NCBI GenBank assembly: GCA_027943335.1
Contig: BSBK01006032.1
Span: 54,420 to 118,419 of the forward strand
Source: Chamaecyparis obtusa
Lineage: Eukaryota > Streptophyta > Pinopsida > Cupressales > Cupressaceae
DNA: 64,000 nucleotides
Reading direction: 5' to 3'
Each line of letters opens with the position of its first letter. Within the stretch, counting starts at the first letter, position 1. Shown one piece after another: positions 11,000-21,849 of this stretch. The translations under genes were made by a program, and so were the position numbers. The notes beneath the pieces were generated by a model. That model ran no database searches. It worked only from the letters and a program-made list of their open reading frames with translations, and was not told the origin of the DNA.

Positions 11000-13900
11000 A
11001 ACTTTCTGGTGATTTTTCAAAATTTCTCAAATGACTTTCTATAGGCTCGTACAACAGTGGGTATAGCATGAAACAACAACTGACAAACTCATACGACTAT
11101 TGCAAAACTCACACGACAGTTGATAGCAGGATTTTTTTTTTTTGAATTCACTAACAGCAAAACTCGTACAAAAGTATACCAGCTACCATACAACAATATA
11201 GGGGTTTTGAAATGACACTTTGCAAAACTCGTACATCCTTCTAACTTTATGAGATGACTTTTGACTCTAGAAAGGTGTTTGACATCAGATTTTACAAATT
11301 TTGAGTTTTTCAGTTTCAGATTGATTGCAATTTTTACTGTCCAGATTTGAAGGTGATAGCAGATTCATTTGTTTTCAATAACCAGATAGATAAGCAAGCA
11401 CACAAAACAACAAGCAAGTGATTTCAAGCATATCTGAAAATAATGAACAGGGGACAAAGAAACTCTGCGCATGAACAATCAAGTGACTAAATTTTGCTAA
11501 TCCCTAGGAGTGCTAATAGTGTATGTTCCAAAATGTTTTGCAATAATGCACATATTCTTAGAAAATGAAAATTTGGCCTCACTAGGGTTTGTATTAATGG
11601 TCTGACTCTACAACTTTTGTGATCTCAAGAGGGCGAACTCCAATCTAGGTGCACCAGGGTTTTGACACAGTCCGAGAACTTAATCTTCAAGATCTTCTAG
11701 GGAGATCTAACAACCCAACAAAAGACCACACCTATGAAGATTTCCTCCACAAGGACATTTATATAGTGGTTGTCACTACCATGGCGAAAATGGCTATTAT
11801 CGCTTGAGGTTCCGTCAATGTGGTTGACCCAATTAAGGGAATGTCCACTATGGTTAACCCTCTCTAAAGGTGACTCACAAAATATACCACATGGAGACTG
11901 GTTCCAGATTCAAGGATCTGAGTTTTTGATACTACCCAAAAAGGGAGTAGAGCATAGTCCTCTAGCCTTTTCACTTTTAGCCAAAACAAAGCAGATAGAT
12001 AAATCTGACACGCTAAGACTAAGATTGTCTGACAAAGATCTATGACGTCAATCACTTATGATCTATCAACCCCTCCGGAGAGAGAATGTATCAATCAAAA
12101 TTTGAAGACACACAAATCTAGTAGAACATGAGATGCCCTTAGTATCCTCCCTACCTACAAGGGTTCCTTCGTTGAGAAGAGTTTCACTGGAAACCCACTC
12201 TCTCAAGAACCATGAATAGTGTTCATGGGGCCTATTTACTATGTGTAACAAAGATGCTAAAAAGAAAATCTATGTTCATTTTTAATAGCCCAAAATGAAA
12301 TCTATGATATGAAAGCAATAAAAGGTCACACAAGCTAGACACATGAGATGTTCGTTTTAGTCTAAATTGAAACATTATCAGCTGAGAAGATTACCTAAAT
12401 TCCTCGCAATGCGCTTAGTAGATTTTAACCTATTTTTAGCAACTCTCATGCTTTTCCCAATCAAAATCAGTAGAAATCAATCAGAAACAAAAAATTTCAA
12501 TTGTTAATGTTAGCTGTCAATCCAAATTAGGAAAACAAATATAGAAAACTGCTTGAAAAAGTGAAACAACAATTGAAACCTGGCACTAAAACTCATACAA
12601 TAGTGGGTTACCTCCCATATGACAGTCTAGAAACTCGTATGACACTGGGTACCAGATCATACGACAATCAAGATTCCAAATGACACTATGATCTTGATGG
12701 TATGATTCTCGATCAAATCAACTATCGTACAATAGTGGGTATCTCCTGGTACAAGTTTTTGACAAAACTCGTACAAAAATTGTACAAACAAAAATTAAAA
12801 ATCTCAACTTGAAACATAAAATGATAAGAAGATCATAGATACAACACTTCAGTAAAACATTAGAGGTTAGTTAAAATCAAAATCATGTAGTGAAATGGAA
12901 ACTAATATAACCAGGTGATTTACTGCCTTTTAATAGATGCGAGTATGTATTCTTAGATTATACCGAGATCAGTGACCTTGATGACACCTAAATGAAGGAT
13001 TTGAATGCAAATTCTAGATATGGAATGAATGCAAATTAATCTATATTTTTGGTTTTCTATGCAATTATGATGAAATAAACTGATATGAATCTATTCTAGA
13101 TGAAAAACTAATATACAATGCAATTAATCTAACAATGATATGCTAAATGACACGAAACTAAAGCAAGATTGATCTCACAAAAATGGTTGATTTGCAAAGA
13201 AGCTTCAATTCTTCAGATATCAATTCACCAGCGTGCTTGTGCAATTCAAGATTGATTTTGGTAGAGCAAGTATGCAAACTTGTGAGATATCATTATGAAG
13301 AGCTGAGCCTTGATTTTATAGAAATCCAAGGCTTTGGGGATGCATGGAAAAAGCCATAAATCACTCACATAAACTTAGGTTGATTTTTGAGTTATCAAAG
13401 AATAAAAGATAGTTAATTCATAAAATCATGCAAAAATAGGTTTTTAACTCAAATCAGAGTTCAGTTTATTTTTAAAACAACTTGAATTGATTTTCTAATT
13501 TCAAGTTTAACTGCTTTTTGAATGTGCATAATATTTATGAATTAAATAAATAAATAAAGTTATTTATCCTCAACTTAACTGATTTTAAAAATAAAATAAT
13601 TGATTTATGGGTTAATCAATTATTAAATCAAACTTTTATTCAAAAACTATATTATTAAATTTGACAATTGACATTAATTAATTAAATAAGAATTTAATCA
13701 ATTAGTCAAAGGATATTTGATTTATTGTCAAAATGAAATAATACAATTTAGGAATAAATATAATTAAATCTAATTTAAATAATTAAGTGGTAGTATTAAA
13801 TCTAATTAATTAAATATTTAGAATATTCAATTAATCAAACTTTAGGATAAATAAGATTTATCGCCAAATAATCAGTAAATTAAAGATAATTATGATAAAT

Positions 13901-14056
13901 AGGAATAAGGAATATTCCCCGATGCAGAATTTAGGATAATCAATTAAGATTCAATAATGTGCCGATGTGCCTTAGGTTAGGACTTTGATGTCGATTTCAT
14001 TCGATGTGTCGATGTAGGAGGTTAATGAACCTATAGCCCATTTTTGGGGTATTACA
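11000..14056 (-). repeat. Tat-1 5' LTR (outer end certain, inner end approximate)
   Basis: The outer end (minus strand) starts TGTAATACCCC at 14056. Positions 12841-14056 align along their whole length with the Tat-3 LTR (55881-57102). A promoter-like TATA lies at 11757-11766, so U3 is about 2.3 kb and the LTR about 3 kb, long but usual for Tat. The inner end and primer-binding site are not recognisable, and the LTR could end anywhere between about 10400 and 11650. Two clusters of a motif resembling ACTCGTACAACAGTGGGTA lie at 11040-11240 and 12590-12790. Confidence 0.7.
11757..11766 (-). promoter_or_regulatory. Putative TATA box of Tat-1 5' LTR
   Basis: The minus strand reads CCACTATATAAATG here, the best TATA-like match in the LTR. 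Transcription would start roughly 30 bases further along the minus strand. No transcript evidence is available. Confidence 0.45.
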
Positions 14057-14062
14057 TTAATA

Positions 14063-15596
14063 ACTGAGATTGTTGATATTCAAATGGATGAAAATGATTC
14101 TGAAAAGATGATAAAAATTGGGAAATATTTGAATCAGGAAGAACGCGATCAACCGGTTCCCCTTTTACTTGAATTTAAGGACATCTTTTCTTGGACCTAT
14201 TTGGATATGTCGGACATAGATTCTAAGATTGTTACTCACAACATTGTTCTCAAACCAAATGTGAAACCTGTGAAGCTAGCAGAAAATTTGAAAGATGAAT
14301 CTGCGAATTGCTTTATTAGTTAAGTCTGAAATTAAAAGATTATTGGATTCTAGATTTATTCATTCTATTGATTATTCAGGTTGGATTTCAAATATTGTGC
14401 CCATTTCAAATGGAGAAAACAAGATAAGGATGTGTATTGACTTTAGAGACTTAAACAAAGCATCTTTAAAAGATGATTTCCCATTACCTTTAATATTGAT
14501 ATGATTGTAGATTCAACAGCAGGTCATGCTTTATTATCTTTTATGGATGGTTTTTTGGGCTATAATCAAATCTTTATTCCTCCTGAAGATAAATTTAAAA
14601 TCACATTTATAACACCTTGGGGAACATTTTGTTGGGTCATGATGCCTTTGGGATTAAAAATGCGGGAGCAACTTATTAACAGGCTATGACCTTGATTTTT
14701 CATGATTACATTCATAAGATTCTTGAGGATTAGGTGGATGTTATCTTGGCAAAATCTATACAAAGAGAAGATCATGTTACTATTTTACGATAGATATTTG
14801 AAAGAATTAGAAGTTACAACATGAGGTTGAATCGTAAGAAATGTGTCTTCAGAGTTGTTTCTGGTAAATTATTAGGATTTATAATCTCTAAGAGAGGCAT
14901 AGAAGTAGATACTGAAAATATTGAAGCTATTGTTAATATGCCTCCTAAGAATATTTCTAAGTTATGAAGTTTACAAGGAAAGGTTCAATCTATTCACCAC
15001 TTTGTTTCCAACTTAGCTGATAGAACTATTCCTTTTACTTCCTTGCTTAGAAAGGATACCACTTTCTCTTGGAATGATGAATGTAAACAATCCTTTGAGA
15101 AATTTAAGGAGTATCTCGCTAATCCTCATATCTTGCAACCAGCTAAATTTGATAAACCCTTTCATTTGTATACTTCAGCCACTCTAAAATCAATTAGTGT
15201 GTTGTTAGCTCAATATGATAGTGAAGGTAAGGAAAGACCTGTGTATTACATTAGTTGAACTTTACTTGATTACAAAACAAGATACATAGATTTGGAAAGA
15301 CAATGCTTAGTTGTAGTTTATTCTTGCCAAAAACTTAGATATTATCTTTTAAATGCTGAGGTTAATGTGATTGTTAAATTTGATCCTTTGAAACATCTTT
15401 TCTCAAAAACTGATCTCTCTGGCCATTTGGAAAAGTGGGTGATGTTACTTATAGAATTTGATCTTAATTTCATTTCTCAGAAGTCAATTAAGGGACAAGC
15501 TTTAATAGATTGCTTGGCTGAAGCTCCTTGTCCTCACTCTGATACATGCTCTACTTCAATAGAATTCCCTAATGAGAATATTCTAGCTATTTAATA
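14063..15596 (+). pseudogene. Tat-2 reverse transcriptase and first RNase H
   Basis: Begins in the spacer before RT (FKDIFSWTYLDMSDID) and continues through MCIDFRDLNKASLKDDFPLP, FMDGFLGYNQIFIPPED and a MPLGLKM block, across at least two frameshifts (near 14290 and 14500). The catalytic YVDD has decayed: the tyrosine codon position is a stop (about 14731) and the second Asp is Val. RNase H motifs follow (HLYTSATLKSISVLLAQYD and RPVYYIS). Several of the stops fit CGA>TGA or CAG>TAG. No functional enzyme is possible. Confidence 0.85.
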
Positions 15597-16200
15597 GGAT
15601 GATATTTGGGAATTATATTTTGATGGGTCTAGATGTAAGACAAGTTCTGGTGTCGGTATTATCTTGATCCCTCCTACAAAAAAATTGATCCCTTTATCGT
15701 ACAAATTAACCTTTCCTTGTACTAATAACATTGCAGAGTATGAAGCTCTTATAGTTGGCCTTCGAGCAACTTCATCCCTTAACATTAAACACTTGCAAAT
15801 TTATGGAGATTCACAATTAATTGTTGAACAAATTAAGGGAGGTTATCAGACTAAGAATGATAAAATGACACAATATAGAAATTTGGCTATTGAGGTTCTT
15901 TCACAATTCTCTTCTTACACAATTCAAACTTCACCTAGGAAGGATAATCGACATGCAGATTCTATGGCGAGTGTAGCTTCTTTGGTTTTTCTTTAGAATA
16001 ATGCTAAAAATTTTCAATTTACTATCCAAACTCTTAAAAACCCTACAATTGCTAATAACATTACCTCTAATTGTTTTAATTTGCATTTGGATGAATGGTA
16101 TTCTCATATCTTTCATTTTTTGAAAGATGGTACTTTTCCTAAATGGGCAACAAGGAACACATATAATCCTATTAGGAAGCTTGCAACTCATTACATCATC
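15597..16200 (+). pseudogene. Tat-2 second (archaeal-type) RNase H
   Basis: Reads LYFDGSRCKTSSGVGIIL, then NNIAEYEALIVGLRA and IYGDSQLIVEQIKGGYQT, then HADSMASVASL. These hold the Asp, Glu, Asp and His/Asp positions of the RNase H fold. It is preceded by two adjacent stops at 15592-15597 and followed by another at about 15994. It corresponds to 4361-5290 of Tat-1 and supports placement in the Tat lineage. Confidence 0.82.
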
Positions 16201-17340
16201 TTAGGAGATATGCCTTAAAAACACTCTTATGAAGGTTTACTATTAAGATGTCTTAATAGAATCAAAATTCTGGTAGCTTTGGCAGAAGCTCATTCTAGTT
16301 CTAGTGGGGGACATTTTGGTGGAAAATCTCTGGTTAATAAACTACTTAGAATGGAATATTATTGGCAAATAATGGAACAAGATTCTTTCATGTTTGTTAA
16401 AAAATGTCCTCAATGTCAACAACATTGTAATTTTATTCATGCTCCTTCTCGTGAGCTTCGTAATCAAGTTTCTCCATGGCCTTTTAGTATTTGGGGTTTT
16501 GACCTTATTGGAAAAATCTCACCAGCTTCTTCTCAAGGACATACGTACATCCTGATTGCTATAGATTACTTCACAAAGTGGGTGGAAGTTGTCCCTCTTC
16601 ATTCAATAGCCACAGATGTTATCTGTGATTTTATCCTTAACAATATTATAACACGATTTGGAATTCCTTCGACGATAATTTCAGATAATGGTACCTCTTT
16701 TAAGAACAAAGAAGTCACAAAATTCTTGGAGAAATATTGAATTCAACATAGATTTTCAACTCCTTATTATCCTCAATCTAATGGTCAAGCTGAAGCATCA
16801 AATAATTTCATTGAACAAATCTTGAGAAAAATAGTTAACAAGCATGCGAAAGATTGGCATACCCAATTGACCTATGCTTTATGGGCTTATAGAACTAGTG
16901 TTTGTACTTCTACGTGTACTTCTCCTTAAAATCTTGTCTATGGTACTAATACTATTATGCCTTTGGAATTAGAGATACCTTCTTTACATGTTTCATTTCA
17001 TGGCATAATCGACAAGGATACATTTTGATAACAATGCTTACAAGAATTAGAAATGTTGGATGAACAATGAATACATGCTTTGGAACATATAAAAGCTTAT
17101 CATAAAACTCTTTAGAAACAATATAATCGTAAGGTTATTGAACATAAATTTTTAGTTGGTGATCTAGCCTTATATGAGAATCAACAAAATGTGAATGCTT
17201 TACCTGGTGAAAAAGGAAAGTTTAGCCCTAATTGGCTTGGACCTTTTATTGTGATTGAAGACTTTGGTTCAAGTGCTTATAAACTTGTTGATATGGATTA
17301 TGTTTCTCTTAAGGAACCTGTCAAGTATTATGCATCTTAA
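16201..17340 (+). pseudogene. Tat-2 integrase
   Basis: The zinc domain is visible (HSSSSGGHFGG then CPQCQQHCN). The catalytic core shows FDLIGKIS (Asp), SDNGTSFKN (Asp) and GQAEASNNF (Glu), with a stop (16738-16740) between the second Asp and the Glu. The C-terminal domain contains KGKFSPNWLGPFVI, the conserved block that precedes the end of gypsy integrases. Translation ends near KYYAS at 17338. Further stops occur at about 16927, 17027 and 17113. Confidence 0.85.
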
Positions 17341-18008
17341 ACATTATCATCCTTAATTTCTTTCTTTCTCTCTCAGTGTATTTATGTATTCCTTATAAAA
17401 TAATTTTGTTCGTTTTATAGGTTATGTAGTTTTAGAAAAAAATACATTTGAATACATTTATGCACCTTCTTTCTTTCTGTTAAGTTTTATATTGATGAAA
17501 ATATAGTAATCAAACATAGAACTAACTAGTAGAGAAAGGTTTTCATTCATAAAATCTTTTTAGTTTTGATACATATGTGTCACATGGTCCTATCTATCAC
17601 TCTATCTATCTCTATTATCTGATGGCTCTTTGATCTATGATAAGAAGTAGTAGATCTATGACCGATAGTCCATGAGTGGCTCCTCGATATGCTTATATCA
17701 CACATGCACTCCTAGGCCCTCTGTAGCTTGTCCATCAGTTTCTCTTTCTTTGCACAATCTTAGCTCTCATTGGACACATGCAAAGATATCGACGTGCCTA
17801 TCAAGATCTTTGTGACCAATGGAAGACTCTCACTCACCAGCTGGTAGTCAGCAAGATATAAATGTATCCTTCAGAACCTTGGATACAAACTCCTCCACTC
17901 CTCTATGCTAGTTGTAGAATGGAAACACATTTATCAATTTAATGTTTTTTTCTCATAAATTAAGTTATATTTTCAATCAATTTTATTTTTCATACCAGGA
18001 TCTCCCTC
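17341..18008. other. Tat-2 spacer between integrase and antisense PMD ORF
   Basis: AT-rich 3' region with pyrimidine tracts (for example around 17360 and 17610). From about 17640 the minus strand is PMD-ORF downstream sequence with no clear domain. No other feature seen. Confidence 0.5.
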
Positions 18009-19480
18009 CTAGGCATCACCAAAGGATATAGATGGTGGGGGCATGGAGTGACTACTCTCTCCATGCTTGCTATGTCTAGGTCTTGGAAGTGGTGTCTCTA
18101 TGTGGGCTTGTGGAGGTTGTTGTGATCTCAGTGGTGATGCATTAAAAATGTGCACATTTGCATTAGTATCATCACCTAGGGGTATCTCCTCTACTCTCTC
18201 CTCCTCCATAAGGTCTCCCTCAGAGATGTGATCCTCCTCATCTCTGAGATCCTCATCCTCCTCTATTGTACCACTATCCCATTGTGTCCTCTTTGTAAGG
18301 CCTGGATCACTTGTGGGATAATCCTCAGGAAAGATGGGGTGGGTTCCCTTCAGACCCCGGTACCTGATGTAGTCTTAGCTCATGCCTGAACAGGATACAT
18401 CTAATGGTACCTCTATGTCCTCTATCTCATCTGCATCACTATCTACTATGTCTACTACTAATGGTCAGTGTATGGTGCCAGGTCTCTGATATTACCTCAT
18501 CGGATGTGCATAATGAGGTACCACCCTGGGGACTCCCTGTATGAGGCTGAACTGTCTCATCACTCGATCATAGTAGTATGACATCACTGTGTGACTCTGA
18601 TGACCCTCTAACAACTTTTGTTGCTATGAATTTCTCACCTAGTGTCATGTATTAGGCCACTCTGTCATCCGATAGTAGGGTCTCCATATCACATATGTGC
18701 CTAGAATACAATCTAGACATACCCTCCAATAGAGGATATCTCTGAACTACCAGACATCTCTTAGAGGATAAGAAAAGCCTCTTGGTGTGATAGAATCTAC
18801 CATCACTGGAACACCCTATGGTCGTGTACATGTGAAATTCTCAAACAACCAAATTTGTAAAAGCATGCATACTAAAAGACTCTCTCTGATATCTCACCAA
18901 CTAACATAGATTGTGGTATAGCTGGGCTAACATACTATGACCCCACAAGTAAATGATCCTATCACTCTCCATCCTCCATACAAGATGGGTGAAAAGTGCA
19001 GAGAAGACTATACCCTTTGTGTTGGGTACCACAACCAAGGACAGTATGCATAGCATCACTCTCCCTACTAAAGGTGTAGGGCCTGCCAGTATGGATGATA
19101 AAGCGATCTGATCTGACCAGGTTTGCATCTATGGAACCCTTCCCAAGCAATACTCTTCATCTACCAAGAAATCCTCAGGACCTCATTGTTCTCTCGGTCT
19201 GACAAGTTCACCTCGATTCAGAAGCTGCAAGATTCTATAAACATCCTCCAGTGTCACAGTGATCTCACTTGAGGGAAGAGGAAAGGAGAATGTATCCTCA
19301 TCCCACCTCTCTATCAGAGCTGATAACATGGCTCGATGTAGTCTGATCTATGGTAGGACTGTCACCTAGTACAACCCTACATCTCTCAGTAACTGCATCT
19401 CATCCTCGCTCAGCTCAGATAGTTTCTCTCTGATAACTGCTAGTAACCCTCCAAAGGGATGCTCTCGGAGATGAACTAGG
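18009..19480 (-). pseudogene. Antisense plant mobile domain (PMD) ORF of Tat-2
   Basis: In the minus direction this reads GLLAVIREKLSELSEDEMQL, then MLSALIERWDEDTFSFPLP, then SEITVTLEDVYRILQLLNRG. The order 'L..L..RW...T..F..P..E.T.TL.DV..L' is the hallmark of the PMD (aminotransferase-like) family. Then come LILAGPTPLVGR-like and YLWGHSMLAQLYHNLC blocks, and an acidic tail (MEEERVEEIPLGDD) to a stop at 18009. Stops interrupt the frame, mostly TAG, for example after DVGLY, after RLP-like positions and after NLC. It is antisense to pol and sits between integrase and the 3' LTR, as in Tat-1. A possible control region with W-box repeats lies just upstream (19542-19727). Confidence 0.75.
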
Positions 19481-19541
19481 TCCGGTAAGCACAAACAAGC
19501 ATCATATCAACATTCTACATCATGAAATCTATAAATCTAAC

Positions 19542-19727
19542 TTGACTAGGTCAAGGTCAACCTTAGTTAGGTCAAGGATGACCTTCCTAGGTCAAGGTCA
19601 ACTTTCCTGGGTCAGGGTCGACCTTTCTGGGTCAAGGATGACCTCACCACAAACAAGGTGGAGAACTTCTAGTTCATGTCAAACTTTTTGGGTCAAGGTT
19701 GACATAACTAGGTCAGGGTTGACCTTG
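19542..19727. repeat. Tandem 20-21 bp GGTCAAGG repeats (W-box-like array)
   Basis: Five adjacent units start at 19542, 19563, 19584, 19604 and 19624. Each contains GGTCAAGG or GGTCAGGG followed by TCAACC or ATGACC. Two more units lie at about 19684 and 19706. GGTCAA is TTGACC on the minus strand, the core of the WRKY-binding W-box, and GGTCA-n4-TGACC is palindromic. The array is immediately upstream of the minus-strand PMD ORF. Related motifs recur at 20778-20826 and 27410-27482. Confidence 0.8.
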
Positions 19728-19789
19728 CCTATAGAAATCAAGAATTTTTTAAATACATAAATCAAAAATAGAAACTCACCTCGGGAAGT

Positions 19790-20435
19790 GACCATCTGGT
19801 AGCCAGACATTGTCTCCGGAGCTCCATGCGCATCGATCAAAGTTCTTCTCTCCTCGGCATCTTGCTTTCTCTCTTGGAATCTACAAATGGTAAGAATGAG
19901 TAAGTATGACCTCTTTTTCCTTATTTATAGTCAAAATTAGGGTTTTCTTAGGGTTTACTCATGTTAAATTGGAATTCCCCTTTGTGTGCATTTAGATAGA
20001 TATTCACTCTTTCCATCATAACTTGAGTTTGGTAACACTATTTTCAGTACCGTCAGTGGCATTGACGTCATGATTCAGATACCTAGCTCCTTGAATTATT
20101 TTAGGAAGGATGGGAATCCTTATAATTGGTTTAGGAAATGACTTTTCAACAAACTACATATCTAGTGTATAAAGTTATCCTTATCACCATGTTTCACCCT
20201 TCAGAAATAGAAAGCCAAAATAGGGGGGCATAAGGGGCTTTATGCACTTCTTAGTTTTCTTTTAGTAAGCTCTAGGTGATTTATTAATTTTCATTGACCT
20301 TGTTTGTTGTAGGTTCTAATGGTTTTTTGTAGGATCTCTACATCGATGACTTGGCTATATCCTTTTTATTTACTATGATATTTTCTTACTTTAGTTTGCA
20401 TATTCACATAGTGTCATATCTAAGCTAAAGTGGGG
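19790..20435 (+). other. Tat-2 3' region with polypurine candidates
   Basis: No coding seen. Two purine-rich stretches could prime plus-strand synthesis: AAAATAGGGGGG (about 20219-20230) and GCTAAAGTGGGGGAT (about 20423-20437). The second is more like plant gypsy polypurine tracts, which directly precede an LTR. Confidence 0.45.
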
Positions 20436-21108
20436 GATAAATTTATCATCTTAAAATGGAATCACTTCCATCTTGATAGGTTTAGCACCCTCTTTTAGTG
20501 CATTTATCATGATAGATTTGCATTTAGGATGCATTTGCACTTGATCTCTTCATTCTAGGTGAAATTAGGTTTAGCATTCCAAGGATCCTCCTTGATTTCA
20601 CTTCTTTGTGGCTCTATTTTCTAGGTAGGATCTAGGTATAGGTCCTCCTAGCCTTCATCATGTTCATCATAGGCCTCTGTGTCCTTTTTTGGCACTCTGA
20701 CATGTTCTATCATCATTTCCAAGTCTCTGGGCATCCCCGGGACCTCCTGCTCTCAACATTGATTGGATCTGGACCCGTAGGTCAAGGTTAAGGTTGAATT
20801 TGACCTAGGTCAAAGTCAAGGTAGTCCTTGACCTTTTTTAGGATTTGATCCCCCTTTTCAAATTTTGGTCTTGGAGGACCCCAAAATCAATGTCGGGCAT
20901 CTAGATCTAAATGTGGAAGGGTTTTAATTTGAAATTCATTTAATTCTTTTCAAAGTCGAGGTAGTCCTTGACCTTTGTTAGGATTTCATTCCTCTTTTCA
21001 AATTTTGGTCTCGGAGGACCCCAAAATCAATGTCAGGCATCTGGATCTAAATGCGGAAGGGTTTTAATTTGAAATTCATTTAATTCTTTTCCCTACCTAG
21101 TTGGTTAT
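20436..21108 (+). repeat. Tat-2 3' LTR, left part (U3)
   Basis: Begins after the candidate polypurine tract and is broken at 21108 by Cop-1. The last five bases (GTTAT, 21104-21108) are the left target duplication. No second LTR exists in the window for comparison, so the start is uncertain. Confidence 0.45.
20811..21090. repeat. 140-bp tandem duplication
   Basis: Unit 1 (20811-20950, starting CAAAGTCAAGGTAGTCC) and unit 2 (20951-21090, starting CAAAGTCGAGGTAGTCC) are almost identical over 140 bases, differing at about ten positions. It lies in U3 of the Tat-2 LTR, just before the Cop-1 insertion. Confidence 0.92.
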
Positions 21109-21799
21109 TGTAAGGAAACTCAGGTGCGGAAAGAGCTTCCTATGCTAATCTCTATAGGAGAGTATTGTGCAAATTCTTATAAATCCTTACAATTTCAGAT
21201 TCGTTAAATACTTTAACAAAGATATTGCAACCACATACCATGCATACAGAAAAATAGAGAATGACAAAATGATATACCCTGGGGAAACCTTTTGGTAAAA
21301 ACCCCAGCACTCTAAAACCTGCACAATGTATTGATCAAAACTATTACAGCTTACAATACACTTGCAATCAAGTTCTTTCAGAAGATTTCCAAAAACTTGA
21401 AGACAAATCATGGCAGCATAAAAATGTTCCAACCATACACTCACATCACTTCTCTTCACAACCCTAAAAAATCTTATATCATGCACTTCACTTTTTAGGG
21501 CAACTCCCAAAGATAACCGTATTAGGGTTTTACCATTCTCTGAGAAAATAGGAACCCCACGATTGGGGAAGAGTGTACAGTACTCAAATTTATCAGTTAC
21601 CACATGTCTTCACCTGTCATTGAATCTTCCTAACATAGCTCTTACATGTCATAGGAATCCATCATAACCATTTTAGCCATGATCTCCTTACACACAATTC
21701 AAGATGCCGACACATCAACATTATTTGCAAGAAATACATTTTACAAAACAAATAATAAGAATAGGAATTATCCAAGGTTGAGACACCTTATTCCTAACA
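21109..21799 (-). repeat. Cop-1 3' LTR (691 bp)
   Basis: Starts TGTAAGG and ends CCTAACA on the plus strand. It matches 26002-26693 throughout. On the minus strand, GATATAAGAT near 21473-21482 is a weak TATA candidate. Confidence 0.96.
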
Positions 21800-21815
21800 T
21801 TCTCCCACTTGTCGA
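21800..21815 (-). promoter_or_regulatory. Cop-1 polypurine tract
   Basis: The minus strand reads CGACAAGTGGGAGAA immediately before the 3' LTR, the expected plus-strand primer position. Confidence 0.8.
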
Positions 21816-21849
21816 ACACCTTGTAAGAGCAATAAGAACATAACAGGAA

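Larger units (their letters stand above)
1..14056 (-). mobile_element. Tat-1: decayed Tat-lineage Ty3/gypsy retrotransposon, 3' end beyond left edge
   Basis: Reading down the minus strand from 14056, the order is LTR starting TGTAATACCCC, gag, protease, a linker, RT-RNase H, a second RNase H, integrase, and a long 3' region with an antisense PMD ORF. The second RNase H between the first RNase H and integrase is typical of the Tat (Ogre/Retand-like) group. Coding is interrupted by many stops and a rearranged gag. The 3' LTR is not in the window, so LTR divergence and target duplication cannot be read. The outer edge at 14056 abuts pol of Tat-2 in opposite orientation, so Tat-1 probably inserted into or recombined with Tat-2. 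Confidence 0.88.

Noticed and set aside
10591..12251. Small ORFs in the Tat-1 LTR and leader
   Set aside because: Short, no domain, and located within LTR sequence conserved at the DNA level only.
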